The notes beneath the pieces were generated by a model. The model was given only the letters and a program-made list of their open reading frames with translations. It searched no databases and was not told the origin of the DNA. From contig CAWIUT010000005.1 in the NCBI GenBank assembly GCA_963839365.1, forward strand, positions 1-64,000: 64,000 bases of DNA. Reading direction: 5' to 3'. This stretch comes from DASSKA01 sp963839365 (GTDB lineage: Bacteria; Actinomycetota; Actinomycetes; Propionibacteriales; Nocardioidaceae). Positions 52,801-63,052 of the stretch are shown piece by piece (positions within the stretch are counted from its first letter, which is position 1; each line of letters opens with the position of its first letter). The translations under genes and the position numbers were made by a program.

Positions 52801-53661
52801 TCAGGCGGCGATCCGCTCCGGGCAGGAGTAGGCGACGAACCGGTGGGGCCGGACGAAGCCGACGGTGCACAGGCCCGCGTCCGCGGCCAGCGCGACGGCC
52901 AGGCTGGAGGGGGCGCCTACCGCGGCGAGCACCCCGACGCCGGCGGCCACCGCCTTCTGGACGATCTCGAAACCGATCCGGCCGCTCACGCACAGCAGCG
53001 GCAGCTCGGGTCGCGCGCCGCCGAGCAGGCGTGCGCCGACCACCTTGTCCACGGCGTTGTGGCGGCCGATGTCCTCCCGCACCACGACCGGCGTGCCGTC
53101 GGCCTCGAACAGACCGGCGGCGTGCAGGCCGCCGGTCGAGTCGAAGACCCGCTGCCGGTCACGCAGCAGGTCGGGAAGCCCGCGCAGCACCGCCGCTGGG
53201 ACGGTCAGGCCGTCCCAGGCCGCGTCGGGCCGGGGTGAGCAGGAGGCCAGCACGTCGTCGATGCTCTCCTTGCCGCACACGCCGCAGGCCGACGCCGCCC
53301 CGCCGGGGCCGGCGTAGCGCGGAGACGGTTCGCGCAGGGGAGGGGAGCTCAGCTCGACCGTGACGACGTTGAACTCCTCCTCCGGGGTCAGCGTATGGTC
53401 TGTGCAATACGCCACCGTATGGATGTGGTCGTCCGCGCTGAGCAGGCCCTCGCCGTACAGGAACCCGGCCGCGAGCTCGAAGTCGTGCCCGGGGGTGCGC
53501 ATGGTGACCGCCACCCGGCCCGCAGGGTGCCCGGGCCAGGCCAGCCGGACCTCCAGCGGCTCCTCCGTGGCCAGCCGGTCCTCACGGACCCGCGCCTGGT
53601 CCTCGACGTACTCGCGCACCCGGACCCGGGCAGACGGTCCCGGTCGACGCGGTCGGCTCAT
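52801..53661 (-). CDS. fdhD: Formate dehydrogenase accessory sulfurtransferase FdhD
   Basis: A 286-residue sulfur carrier that passes sulfur to the molybdenum cofactor of formate dehydrogenase. The active CxxC is seen in ASACGVCGKESIDD, with GRIGFEIVQKA, REDIGRHNAVDKV and SSLAVALA blocks typical of FdhD. The ATG at 53661 is the first in frame near the family start. No formate dehydrogenase gene is in the window, so its partner must be elsewhere in the genome. Confidence 0.94.
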   Translation of the reverse strand: MSRPRRPGPSARVRVREYVEDQARVREDRLATEEPLEVRLAWPGHPAGRVAVTMRTPGHDFELAAGFLYGEGLLSADDHIHTVAYCTDHTLTPEEEFNVVTVELSSPPLREPSPRYAGPGGAASACGVCGKESIDDVLASCSPRPDAAWDGLTVPAAVLRGLPDLLRDRQRVFDSTGGLHAAGLFEADGTPVVVREDIGRHNAVDKVVGARLLGGARPELPLLCVSGRIGFEIVQKAVAAGVGVLAAVGAPSSLAVALAADAGLCTVGFVRPHRFVAYSCPERIAA

Positions 53662-54606
53662 GAGGTCCAGCCTATATTTGGGGTGTCCGCGCCGTGGTGG
53701 CCGTTCGGCGCGGGCTCGTTCCGGCCCGTGGGAGCTGTGCCGGTCACGGAGGTGGGGCACTGCGGCCCAGCAAGAAGACCGGCGCAGCCGCATCGGTCGA
53801 GGAACCAGGGGCGTGGAAGGAGTATGTCGTGGACTGGCGCGGCCGGGACATCGACCTCGACGACCACCTCGTGGACGACCCTGACGACCCCGATGGCCCC
53901 GATGGCCGGGAGACCGGGCCGGACTACGACCGGGACGACGGCTGGACCTCGGAGACCTCCTCGGGGCTGGCGCTGGCCGGTTTCCTGTGGGTGGTGTTCA
54001 TCGGCCTGACGGTGCTGGCGATCGGACCGCTGTCCCGTTTCGACGCCGCGTTCAACCTGGCGCCCCCACCGCCGTCCTGGCTTCCGGTGCTGCACATCCT
54101 CGACCGGATGGGTCAGCGCGCGGTCTGCCTGCCCGTCCTGGGCGTGGTGATCTTCTTCATGGGCCGGCGGGGAGGGTCCTGGTCCTGGCGTCCGGCGATC
54201 GTGTCCGGCGTCTCGGTGTTCTTCCTCAACCTGATCGTCGGCATCCTCAAGCTGGCCCTGGGGCGGGAGTCCCCGCACACGGGAGACCCGGCCTTCTTCG
54301 TGGGCGGAATCGCCTACCCGTCCGGGCACACCGACAACGTCATCCTCGTCTACGGGCTGGCGGCCTACCTGCTGATGCACTACGGGCACGTCGGAACGCG
54401 GACCCGGGTGGTGCTCTGGTCGGTGGTCGCCTTCTTGTGCGCGCTGATGACGTTCACCTCACTGCTCGAGCACTGGCACTGGTTCACCGACCTCATCGCC
54501 GGGCTGCTGGTGGGCGGCGGGGTGCTGCAGATGACGGCCACCCTCGACAAGGTGGTGCCGGTGATCGACCTACGGCGGGGATGGCGGCAGGCGGTCCGGC
54601 AGCTGG

Positions 54607-57081
<2,475 letters not shown>

Positions 57082-57085
57082 GGAG

Positions 57086-57691
57086 TCAGTCCTCGATGTC
57101 CTCGGGCGTGCGCGGCCGGGGAATGGCGACGACCTCGCCGTGCAGCGCCCACTCGTCCTTGCCGAGCCGGGCCAACGGGTCGAGCAGCGAGTACTCCGGG
57201 TGCCCGTCGACGAGCACGTCGTCCGCGACGGTGATCGCCACCACGTTGCCGAGCACCATCGTGGAGTCGCCGAGCTCCTGGGTGCTGTGCAGCGTGCACT
57301 CGACGGACACGGGGGAGCGGGCCACGCGCGGGGGAGCAACGTGGCGGCTGGGCTCCATCTCGATGTCGAGGCTCGACGCCTCGCTCTCGTCGGCGGCGAA
57401 CCGGGCCGAGGAGTTGTTCACCTGCCGGATCAGTGGCGCGGTGGCGAGGTTGACCACGAACTGCTCGGTGGCCCGGACGTTGCGCAGGGTGTCCTTCTTG
57501 CCGACCGAGGAGAACATGACGATCGGCGGCTTCGCGCACACTACGGTGTAGAAGGAGTGCGGGGCGAGGTTGACCACACCGTCGGCGGACAGTGACGTCA
57601 CCCAGGCGATGGGGCGCGGCACGACCACCGCGGTCATCAGCTTGTAGAAGTTGACGTCGGGATCGTCGGGGGAGAAGTCGGTGCGCATCAT
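57086..57691 (-). CDS. Flavin reductase-like (FMN-binding split barrel) protein
   Basis: A 201-residue flavoprotein of the DIM6/NTAB type: FYKLMTAVVVPRPIAWVTSL, GVVNLAPHSFYTVVCAKPPI, DTLRNVRATEQFVVNLATAP and LGDSTMVLGNVVAITVADDV are the conserved blocks. It should bind FMN and may reduce flavin with NAD(P)H for a monooxygenase or act on its own. The tandem ATGs at 57686-57691 overlap the upstream HAD gene stop. The two and pepN probably form one transcription unit. Confidence 0.88.
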   Translation of the reverse strand: MMRTDFSPDDPDVNFYKLMTAVVVPRPIAWVTSLSADGVVNLAPHSFYTVVCAKPPIVMFSSVGKKDTLRNVRATEQFVVNLATAPLIRQVNNSSARFAADESEASSLDIEMEPSRHVAPPRVARSPVSVECTLHSTQELGDSTMVLGNVVAITVADDVLVDGHPEYSLLDPLARLGKDEWALHGEVVAIPRPRTPEDIED

Positions 57692-58353
57692 GCCGATGGT
57701 AGGTCGGCGAGCAGGAGCGGAATCAGCTGGGCCATCTCGGTGACCACCTCGGCGCCGGCGTCCTGCAACCTCCCGGCGGGGACGAAGCCACCGGCATAGC
57801 CGAGCACCCGCATCCCGGCCGCGACGGCGGCCCGCACGCCGTACGGGCTGTCCTCGACGACCGTGCAGCGGCGCGGCACCACCCCCATCCGGTCGGCGGC
57901 GTGAAGGAACAGGTCAGGTGCGGGTTTGCCGTGCCTCACCTCCTCGGCGGAGAAGATCCGGCCGCGGAACCGCTCGTACAGGCCCGTGTGGCCCAGGGTG
58001 CGTTCCATCTTCGCGTGGCTGCCGCTGGACGCGACACACGTCGGCGTGCCAGCGGAGTCCAAGGCGTCCAGCACCGTCTCGATGCCCGGCACCGCGACCA
58101 GGTGCCGTTCGAAGGCGGCATGACTCTCGCGGGTGCTGCGTACGTCGAACACCCGGGTGGCCCCGGGGCCGAGGTGCTCCTCGAGCTCGGCGAGCTGGGC
58201 GGCGGACGTGCGGCCCATCCAGCGGTCGGCGACCTGCTGGGCGGTGTGCGGCCACCCGAGCTCGGAGAGGATCTTCGCCTCGACCTCGAGCACCAGCCGT
58301 TCGCTGTCGACGAGCACGCCGTCGCAGTCGAACACGACCAGACCCGGTGCCAT
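57688..58353 (-). CDS. HAD-superfamily hydrolase (beta-phosphoglucomutase-like)
   Basis: A 221-residue HAD-IA hydrolase. The nucleophile motif FDCDGVLVDSE is at the N-terminus, with motif II in VASSGSHAK and motif III/IV in HGKPAPDLFLHAA and VVEDSPYGVRAAVAAG. The cap sequence after VDSE resembles beta-phosphoglucomutase and phosphatase subgroups. It probably acts on a sugar phosphate or another small phosphate ester. It overlaps the downstream flavin reductase gene by four bases. Confidence 0.88.
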   Translation of the reverse strand: MAPGLVVFDCDGVLVDSERLVLEVEAKILSELGWPHTAQQVADRWMGRTSAAQLAELEEHLGPGATRVFDVRSTRESHAAFERHLVAVPGIETVLDALDSAGTPTCVASSGSHAKMERTLGHTGLYERFRGRIFSAEEVRHGKPAPDLFLHAADRMGVVPRRCTVVEDSPYGVRAAVAAGMRVLGYAGGFVPAGRLQDAGAEVVTEMAQLIPLLLADLPSA

Positions 58354-58412
58354 CGCGCTCCTTCGTGAAGGGGACGCGGGACAGGCTAGCGACACGCCGG
58401 GCCGCGGACCGT

Positions 58413-59489
58413 TCACGTGTTCGCGCCGCGGGCAGTGACCGGCCAGCACTCGGTGACGCGAGCACCTCGGCACACCGCCAGCGAGTCGGCGAGGTTGACG
58501 GCGTTGCACACGTGGTTGGGCACCACGCGCACCCGGGCGCCGAGCTCGGGCCGCGCCGTCTCGGCCGGCCACTCCACGACCGCGTGGTGCTCCGAGAGCG
58601 AGAGGATCCGCGCGTCGAGATGGTCCAGGAGACGGCCGAAACCGCTGGCCCACGGTGCCCGGTCCGCACCGAGCGCCTTGCTGCCGGAGTCGAGGACCAC
58701 GTGGCCGGCGGCGTGGCTGACCACGGTCGCCACGCACGTGAGCGCGACCTGCTCGGGGCCGATGGTGCCCAGCTCCAGCTGCTGCGCGTCACCGAACACG
58801 TACACGCCGGGGCGCATCTCGGTCAGGGTGCCCTCCCGGACCTGGGCGGCCGTGGGCGTCGACCCGCCGCTGCGCACCGGGCAGGCGAGTCCCCGGTCCG
58901 TGAAGGCCGCCGCGGCCGTGGCGAGCGCGCCGGCCTCCTGGTGCCGCACGCGGTCCCGGACGCCAGGGGAGTAGCTGTGCCCGGGGAACGTGAACACGCC
59001 GGCGACGTCGAGCCCCGCCCTGGCGGCCTGCTCGGCCAGCATCCCGGCCTGCTCGGCGGGCACACCGGTGCGGTGGTGGCCGCTGTCGACCTCCACGAGC
59101 ACCCGTACCCGCGCCCGGTCCGTCCCGAGGGCGGCCGCGAGCGCCCGGGCCCCCTCGGGGGAGTCGACGCCGAGCGCGAGGGTGCACTGGTCCAGGAGGG
59201 TCCGCAGCCGCGCCGCCTTCGCGGCGTCGACCCACAGCGGGTAGGCCAGGAACAGGTCGGTGAATCCCTCGGCGGCGAAGATCTCGGCCTCCGCGACCGT
59301 GGCCAGCGTCAGCCCGACGGCGCCGGCCCGGAGCTGCAGGCGCGCGATCTGCGAGGACTTGTGGGTCTTCGCATGCGGTCGCAGTGCGATGCCGCGCTGC
59401 GCGGCGTAGCCCGCCATGGCGTCGATGTTGTGCTGCAGGACGTCGGCGTCGACGGCGAGGAACGGGGTAGCCGGCCCGGCGGTGTCCAT
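58413..59489 (-). CDS. D-threonine aldolase-like PLP enzyme (alanine racemase N-domain)
   Basis: A 358-residue fold-type III PLP enzyme of the DSD1/D-threonine aldolase family. The PLP Lys is in IALRPHAKTHKSSQIARLQL, with VLVEVDSGHHRTGV and TEMRPGVYVFGD in the barrel. The C-terminal metal site shows as PNHVCNAVNLAD (His and Cys). D-threonine, D-serine or 3-hydroxy-aspartate are typical substrates. It begins at the last base of the upstream oxidoreductase stop, so the pair is co-transcribed; a physiological link is not clear. Confidence 0.88.
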   Translation of the reverse strand: MDTAGPATPFLAVDADVLQHNIDAMAGYAAQRGIALRPHAKTHKSSQIARLQLRAGAVGLTLATVAEAEIFAAEGFTDLFLAYPLWVDAAKAARLRTLLDQCTLALGVDSPEGARALAAALGTDRARVRVLVEVDSGHHRTGVPAEQAGMLAEQAARAGLDVAGVFTFPGHSYSPGVRDRVRHQEAGALATAAAAFTDRGLACPVRSGGSTPTAAQVREGTLTEMRPGVYVFGDAQQLELGTIGPEQVALTCVATVVSHAAGHVVLDSGSKALGADRAPWASGFGRLLDHLDARILSLSEHHAVVEWPAETARPELGARVRVVPNHVCNAVNLADSLAVCRGARVTECWPVTARGANT

Positions 59490-60496
59490 CAGCCGAGCCG
59501 GACCAGCATCTTGCCGAGGTTCTGACCGGTGTAGAGGCCGAGGAACGCGTCCACCGCGTGGTCCAGGCCGTCGACGAACGTCTCGCGGTAACGCAGCTTG
59601 CCGTCCGCCAACCAGCCCGTCGCGTGCGACAGGTACTCGCCGGCCGTGTCGTCGTGGTCGCCGACGATGAAGCCGCGCATCGACAGGCGGCGGGGGACCA
59701 TCAGCCAGATGTTGCTCGGGCCCGGAGCGGGCCGCTCGGCGTTGTACTGCGAGATGGCCCCGCACAGGGCGAGGCGTCCGAAAGGCCGCATCGCGCCGAT
59801 GGCGGCCTCGAGGTGGTCGCCGCCCACGTTGTCGAAGTAGACGTCGATGCCGTCGGGGGCCGCCTCGCGAAGCTGCTCGGAGACCGGACCGTCGTGGTAG
59901 TCGAACGCCGCGTCGAAGCCCAGCCCGTCGACCAGGAAGGCGGCCTTCTCCGTGGAGCCGGCCGAGCCGACCACCCGAGCCGCGCCGAGGTTGCGGGCCA
60001 CCTGTCCGGCCACGCTGCCGACCGCGCCGGCGGCGCCGGAGACGAAGACCGTGTCCCCTTCGTGCAGCCCGGCGATCCGGGTCAGTCCGACGTACGCCGT
60101 CAGACCGGGCATGCCCAGCACGCCGAGGTAGGCGCTGGCGGGCGCCGCGTCGGTGTCCAGCACCCGGACGTGGGTGCCGTCGAGTGTGGCGTGCTCGCGC
60201 CAGCCCAGCCGGTGCAGCACGGTCGCGCCGACCGGAACATCGTCGTGGCGGGACTCCACGACCTCACCGACCGCCCCGCCGTCCAGCGGCGCGTCGAGCG
60301 CGAACGGCGGCACGTAGGACTTCGCGTCGTTCATCCGACCGCGCATGTACGGGTCGACAGACATGATCGTGTTCCGGACCCGGACCTGACCGGGTTGCAG
60401 CGGCGGAAGCTCGGACTCGACGAGCCGGAAGTTGTCGTGGGTGGGCATGCCCTGCGGACGGGACGCCAGGTGGATCTCGCGGGTGGTGTCTGTCAT
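59489..60496 (-). CDS. NADP-dependent oxidoreductase (MDR, leukotriene B4 DH-like)
   Basis: A 335-residue medium-chain dehydrogenase without zinc ligands. N-terminal MPTHDNFRLVESELPPLQPG and DPYMRGRMND are hallmarks of the CurA/leukotriene-B4 dehydrogenase subgroup. The nucleotide-binding region reads VFVSGAAGAVGSVAGQVARN; CGAISQYN is further conserved. It reduces C=C double bonds next to carbonyls with NADPH in relatives. Its promoter is shared or back-to-back with the lipoprotein unit to the right. Confidence 0.91.
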   Translation of the reverse strand: MTDTTREIHLASRPQGMPTHDNFRLVESELPPLQPGQVRVRNTIMSVDPYMRGRMNDAKSYVPPFALDAPLDGGAVGEVVESRHDDVPVGATVLHRLGWREHATLDGTHVRVLDTDAAPASAYLGVLGMPGLTAYVGLTRIAGLHEGDTVFVSGAAGAVGSVAGQVARNLGAARVVGSAGSTEKAAFLVDGLGFDAAFDYHDGPVSEQLREAAPDGIDVYFDNVGGDHLEAAIGAMRPFGRLALCGAISQYNAERPAPGPSNIWLMVPRRLSMRGFIVGDHDDTAGEYLSHATGWLADGKLRYRETFVDGLDHAVDAFLGLYTGQNLGKMLVRLG

Positions 60497-60581
60497 GCCT
60501 CGATCCTGACATTCGCCCTGACACTGGCCGCAGGAGAGGGGACCAGCCCCTTCCCCTTCCGGTCATCCCTGGCCGCAGCAG

Positions 60582-60612
60582 TTGACATAATGCTGCTTAT
60601 CGGCGATATGTA
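60582..60612 (+). promoter_or_regulatory. Putative sigma-A-type promoter before lipoprotein gene
   Basis: TTGACA at 60582-60587 is followed, after 17 bases, by a -10-like GATATG (60605-60610), with TATGTAA overlapping. The -35 is flanked by gcagca (60575-60580) and tgctgc (60591-60596), a six-base inverted repeat that could be an operator. It would give a leader of about 145 bases that contains the 12-bp repeats. Confidence 0.5.
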
Positions 60613-60657
60613 ACGTTGGGCGGTAGGGGCCTTGCGGGCCGCGTTCCGCCGCGGCCG

Positions 60658-60717
60658 GCAACCTTCGGGGCAACCTTCTGGGCAACCTTCTGGGCAACCT
60701 TCTGGGCAACCTTCTGG
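60658..60717. repeat. Five-copy 12-bp tandem repeat in leader
   Basis: Units of gcaaccttctgg repeat five times without spacing; the first copy has cggg in place of ctgg. It lies between the promoter and the lipoprotein start at 60765. The unit is a multiple of three, and could encode PSGQ or GNLL-like repeats, but no gene with good features uses it. Confidence 0.85.
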
Positions 60718-60764
60718 GCTCCTCCGGCGTGGAACGGGTGCCCACCCGACCGAAGGCTGTCGCG

Positions 60765-61106
60765 ATGCGCCCGATGATGTACAAGGTAGTCTCCACCGCC
60801 GCGGTGGTGCTGACGTTGACCGGCTGCTCGGCGGTTGCCGGCGCTGGTCGCTGCCACAACGTCGGCTTTGCGCTGTCCCTGGCGCGTGACACCGGCGGCC
60901 GGCCGAGCCCGCTGGCGGCGGTCCGCTGGTTCACCCGACACGGCACGGTCGCCGGCTCGTTCCCCGGGGACGGCTGGCATGTGGTCGCCCGGACGCCGCA
61001 CGCCGCCACGGTGCGCTCCGGGGCGTTCGTGATGGAGGTCGCCCAAGGTCGCGACGGCACCTGGCAGGTCGACGAGGGGCACTGTTCCCGACCGCCGCCG
61101 ACCTGA
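60765..61106 (+). CDS. Putative small lipoprotein
   Basis: A 113-residue exported protein: basic start MRPMMYK, hydrophobic VVSTAAVVLTLTGCSA with an LTGC lipobox, then a mature part with HGTVAGSFPGDGWHVVART and FVMEVAQGRDGTWQVDEGHC. The mature domain has two Cys, besides the lipid Cys, that might pair. GTG/ATG choices upstream (60729) would spoil the signal peptide; the ATG at 60765 fits. No family recognised. It is flanked by divergent and convergent metabolic genes. Confidence 0.65.
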   Translation: MRPMMYKVVSTAAVVLTLTGCSAVAGAGRCHNVGFALSLARDTGGRPSPLAAVRWFTRHGTVAGSFPGDGWHVVARTPHAATVRSGAFVMEVAQGRDGTWQVDEGHCSRPPPT

Positions 61107-61147
61107 CATAACTCTGGCCACGGGCCCTGGACCTCGTGCGCAGTCCC

Positions 61148-61771
61148 TCATCGCTGCAGCAGCGCCGTGACCGCTGCGATGGTCTCGTCAGTGTCTCGGT
61201 GGTGCACCGCGGTCCAGCCGAGCAGCCGGGCCGCCTCCACGTGCTGGATCACGTCGTCGATGAAGACGATCTCCTCGGCCGGCACCCCCAGTCGCTGCTC
61301 GGTGAGCCGGTAGATGCGCGGATCCGGTTTCGCCAGCCCCACCTCGTGGGAGTACACGATCTCGTCGACGAGCTGCTCGACCCCGAAGCGGCGCTGTTCT
61401 TCGCGGCGAGCTCCGTCGGCGGAGTTGCTCAAGATGGCCGTGAGGTACGTCGGACGCAGCGACACGGCGAAGTCCCGCAGCGGCTCGTCGAGCTCTCCGC
61501 AGTAGGCCTCCCACATCTCGGCCATCATCACGTCCGTGTGGTGCTCGTCGAGACCGAGGGCGTCGGCGTACCTGGCCCGAAGCCGGGCTTCGGAGACCGC
61601 GCCGACCACCACCGAGCCCTCCGGCTCGTGGGCGGCGAGACCGGCCCCGAACCTGCCCGCCGGCAGCCCGGCCCGGGCCTCCCAGCGCCGGATCCACACC
61701 TCCGGCCAGGCGTCGTCGTCGACGCGCTCGAGCACACCGCCGAGGTCGAAGACCACCGCCCTGACACTCAT
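61148..61771 (-). CDS. HAD-IA family hydrolase
   Basis: A 207-residue HAD hydrolase. Motif I reads VVFDLGGVL, in which the nucleophile Asp is kept but the second Asp of DxD is Gly, as in the YihX/epoxide-hydrolase-N subgroup. Motif II is ILSNSAD, motif III LAKPDPRIY and motif IV IVFIDDVIQHVEAARLLGW. The cap is alpha-helical and acidic. Substrate unknown. It follows the alcohol dehydrogenase gene on the same strand with a short gap. Confidence 0.88.
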   Translation of the reverse strand: MSVRAVVFDLGGVLERVDDDAWPEVWIRRWEARAGLPAGRFGAGLAAHEPEGSVVVGAVSEARLRARYADALGLDEHHTDVMMAEMWEAYCGELDEPLRDFAVSLRPTYLTAILSNSADGARREEQRRFGVEQLVDEIVYSHEVGLAKPDPRIYRLTEQRLGVPAEEIVFIDDVIQHVEAARLLGWTAVHHRDTDETIAAVTALLQR

Positions 61772-61793
61772 CGGCGGGAGTGCGTTCCGTGGT

Positions 61794-62810
61794 TCACGGC
61801 CGCAGCATCACCTTGATGGCCCGGCGCTCGTCCATGGCCCGGTAGCCCTCGGCCACCTCGTCCAGTGGCAGGGTCATGTCGAAGACCGGGCCCGGGTCGA
61901 TGGCGCCGGAAAGCGTGCGCTCGAGCAGGTCCGGCAGGTAGGTGCGCACCGGCGCCATCCCGCCGGCCAGCCCGACGTTGTGGCGGAACATCTGGACCAC
62001 CGGCAGCTCCACGCCGTGCGGCACGCCCACGAAGCCGACCGTCGCGCCCGGCCGGGCGATGGCCACCGCGGTCTGCATGGCGGCGTCGTTGCCGACGCAC
62101 TCCAGCACCGCGTCGGCGCCCACCCCATCGGTCAGGTCGAGGATGCGCCGCTCCCCCTCGTCGCCACGCTCCGGGATGATGTCGGTGGCGCCGAACATCG
62201 TGGCGATCTTCTGCCGGGGCTCGTGCCGGGACATCGCCACGATGCGCTCGGCGCCCAGCTGGCTCGCCGCGAGCACCCCGCACAGGCCGACCGCCCCGTC
62301 CCCGACGACCACGGCGGTCGACCCCGGGCGCACCTGGGCGGCCATCGCGGCGTGCCAGCCGGTGGCCATCACGTCGGTGAGGGCCAGCAGCGACGGCAGC
62401 ATCGACTCGTCCGGCATCCCGTCTGTCTTGACCAGGCTGCCTCCTGCCTGGTGCACGACGGCGTACTCAGCCTGGCCGCCGACGGTGAAGCCCTGGTTGA
62501 CGCACGCGGAGGTGATGCCGGCGCGGCAGTGCGGACACGAGTTGTCGCAGTGCACGAAGGGCGCGATCACGAAGTCGCCGGTCTTGAAGTTCCTGACCTC
62601 GCTGCCCACCTCCTCGACCACCCCGACGATCTCGTGGCCGATCGGGCTGCCCGGTCGGATCTCGTTCTCGCCGCGGTAGGACCACAGGTCCGAGCCGCAG
62701 ACGCAGCTCGCCGTGACTCGGACGACGGCATCGGTCGGCTCCTCGATGGTGGGTACCGGCCGGTCCTCGAGGCGGATGTCGTGAGGGGCATGGATCGTCG
62801 TCGCGCGCAT
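61794..62810 (-). CDS. Zinc-dependent alcohol dehydrogenase family protein
   Basis: A 338-residue medium-chain dehydrogenase. Catalytic zinc ligands appear in ASCVCGSDLW and PIGHEIVG; structural zinc Cys in FVHCDNSCPHCRAG with Cys again in ITSACVN. The Rossmann part has VVVGDGAVGLCGVLAASQLG. The sequence resembles the group annotated as glutathione-independent formaldehyde or alcohol dehydrogenases, whose substrate is uncertain. It reads away from the HTH-MurA gene. Confidence 0.92.
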   Translation of the reverse strand: MRATTIHAPHDIRLEDRPVPTIEEPTDAVVRVTASCVCGSDLWSYRGENEIRPGSPIGHEIVGVVEEVGSEVRNFKTGDFVIAPFVHCDNSCPHCRAGITSACVNQGFTVGGQAEYAVVHQAGGSLVKTDGMPDESMLPSLLALTDVMATGWHAAMAAQVRPGSTAVVVGDGAVGLCGVLAASQLGAERIVAMSRHEPRQKIATMFGATDIIPERGDEGERRILDLTDGVGADAVLECVGNDAAMQTAVAIARPGATVGFVGVPHGVELPVVQMFRHNVGLAGGMAPVRTYLPDLLERTLSGAIDPGPVFDMTLPLDEVAEGYRAMDERRAIKVMLRP

Positions 62811-63015
62811 TCCGCCATCGTCGCAGACCCGGAAAGCCGGTGACCTGACTGCTGCCGTCGGTGCAGGACGACACCTTCCTGCACACCCGCACGTGTGGTC
62901 CGGATATGACGGGGAGGGGCCGGAATACGTAGAGTGGCCGGTGGTCCCGCTCCCCTGCGCGATGTTCGGCCGTCACCACGACCGGCTGCGCCGTGAGATT
63001 TCCGAGGCACCTACA

Positions 63016-63052
63016 TTGAATTATTATCTCATATCTGAGATACTCTTTACCC
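63016..63052 (+). promoter_or_regulatory. Promoter with palindromic operator, leaderless start
   Basis: TTGAAT (63016-63021), 18 bases, then GATACT (63040-63045) form a promoter whose expected start point falls at or next to the ATG at 63053. No ribosome site precedes the ATG, so a leaderless mRNA is likely. The perfect inverted repeat TATCTCA-tatc-TGAGATA (63025-63042) covers the spacer and the -10. The stretch is strikingly AT-rich. The HTH domain of the encoded protein is a natural candidate to bind it. Confidence 0.65.

Noticed and set aside
60658..60717. CRISPR-like array
   Set aside because: Units are 12 bases, contiguous, with no spacers and no cas genes nearby.
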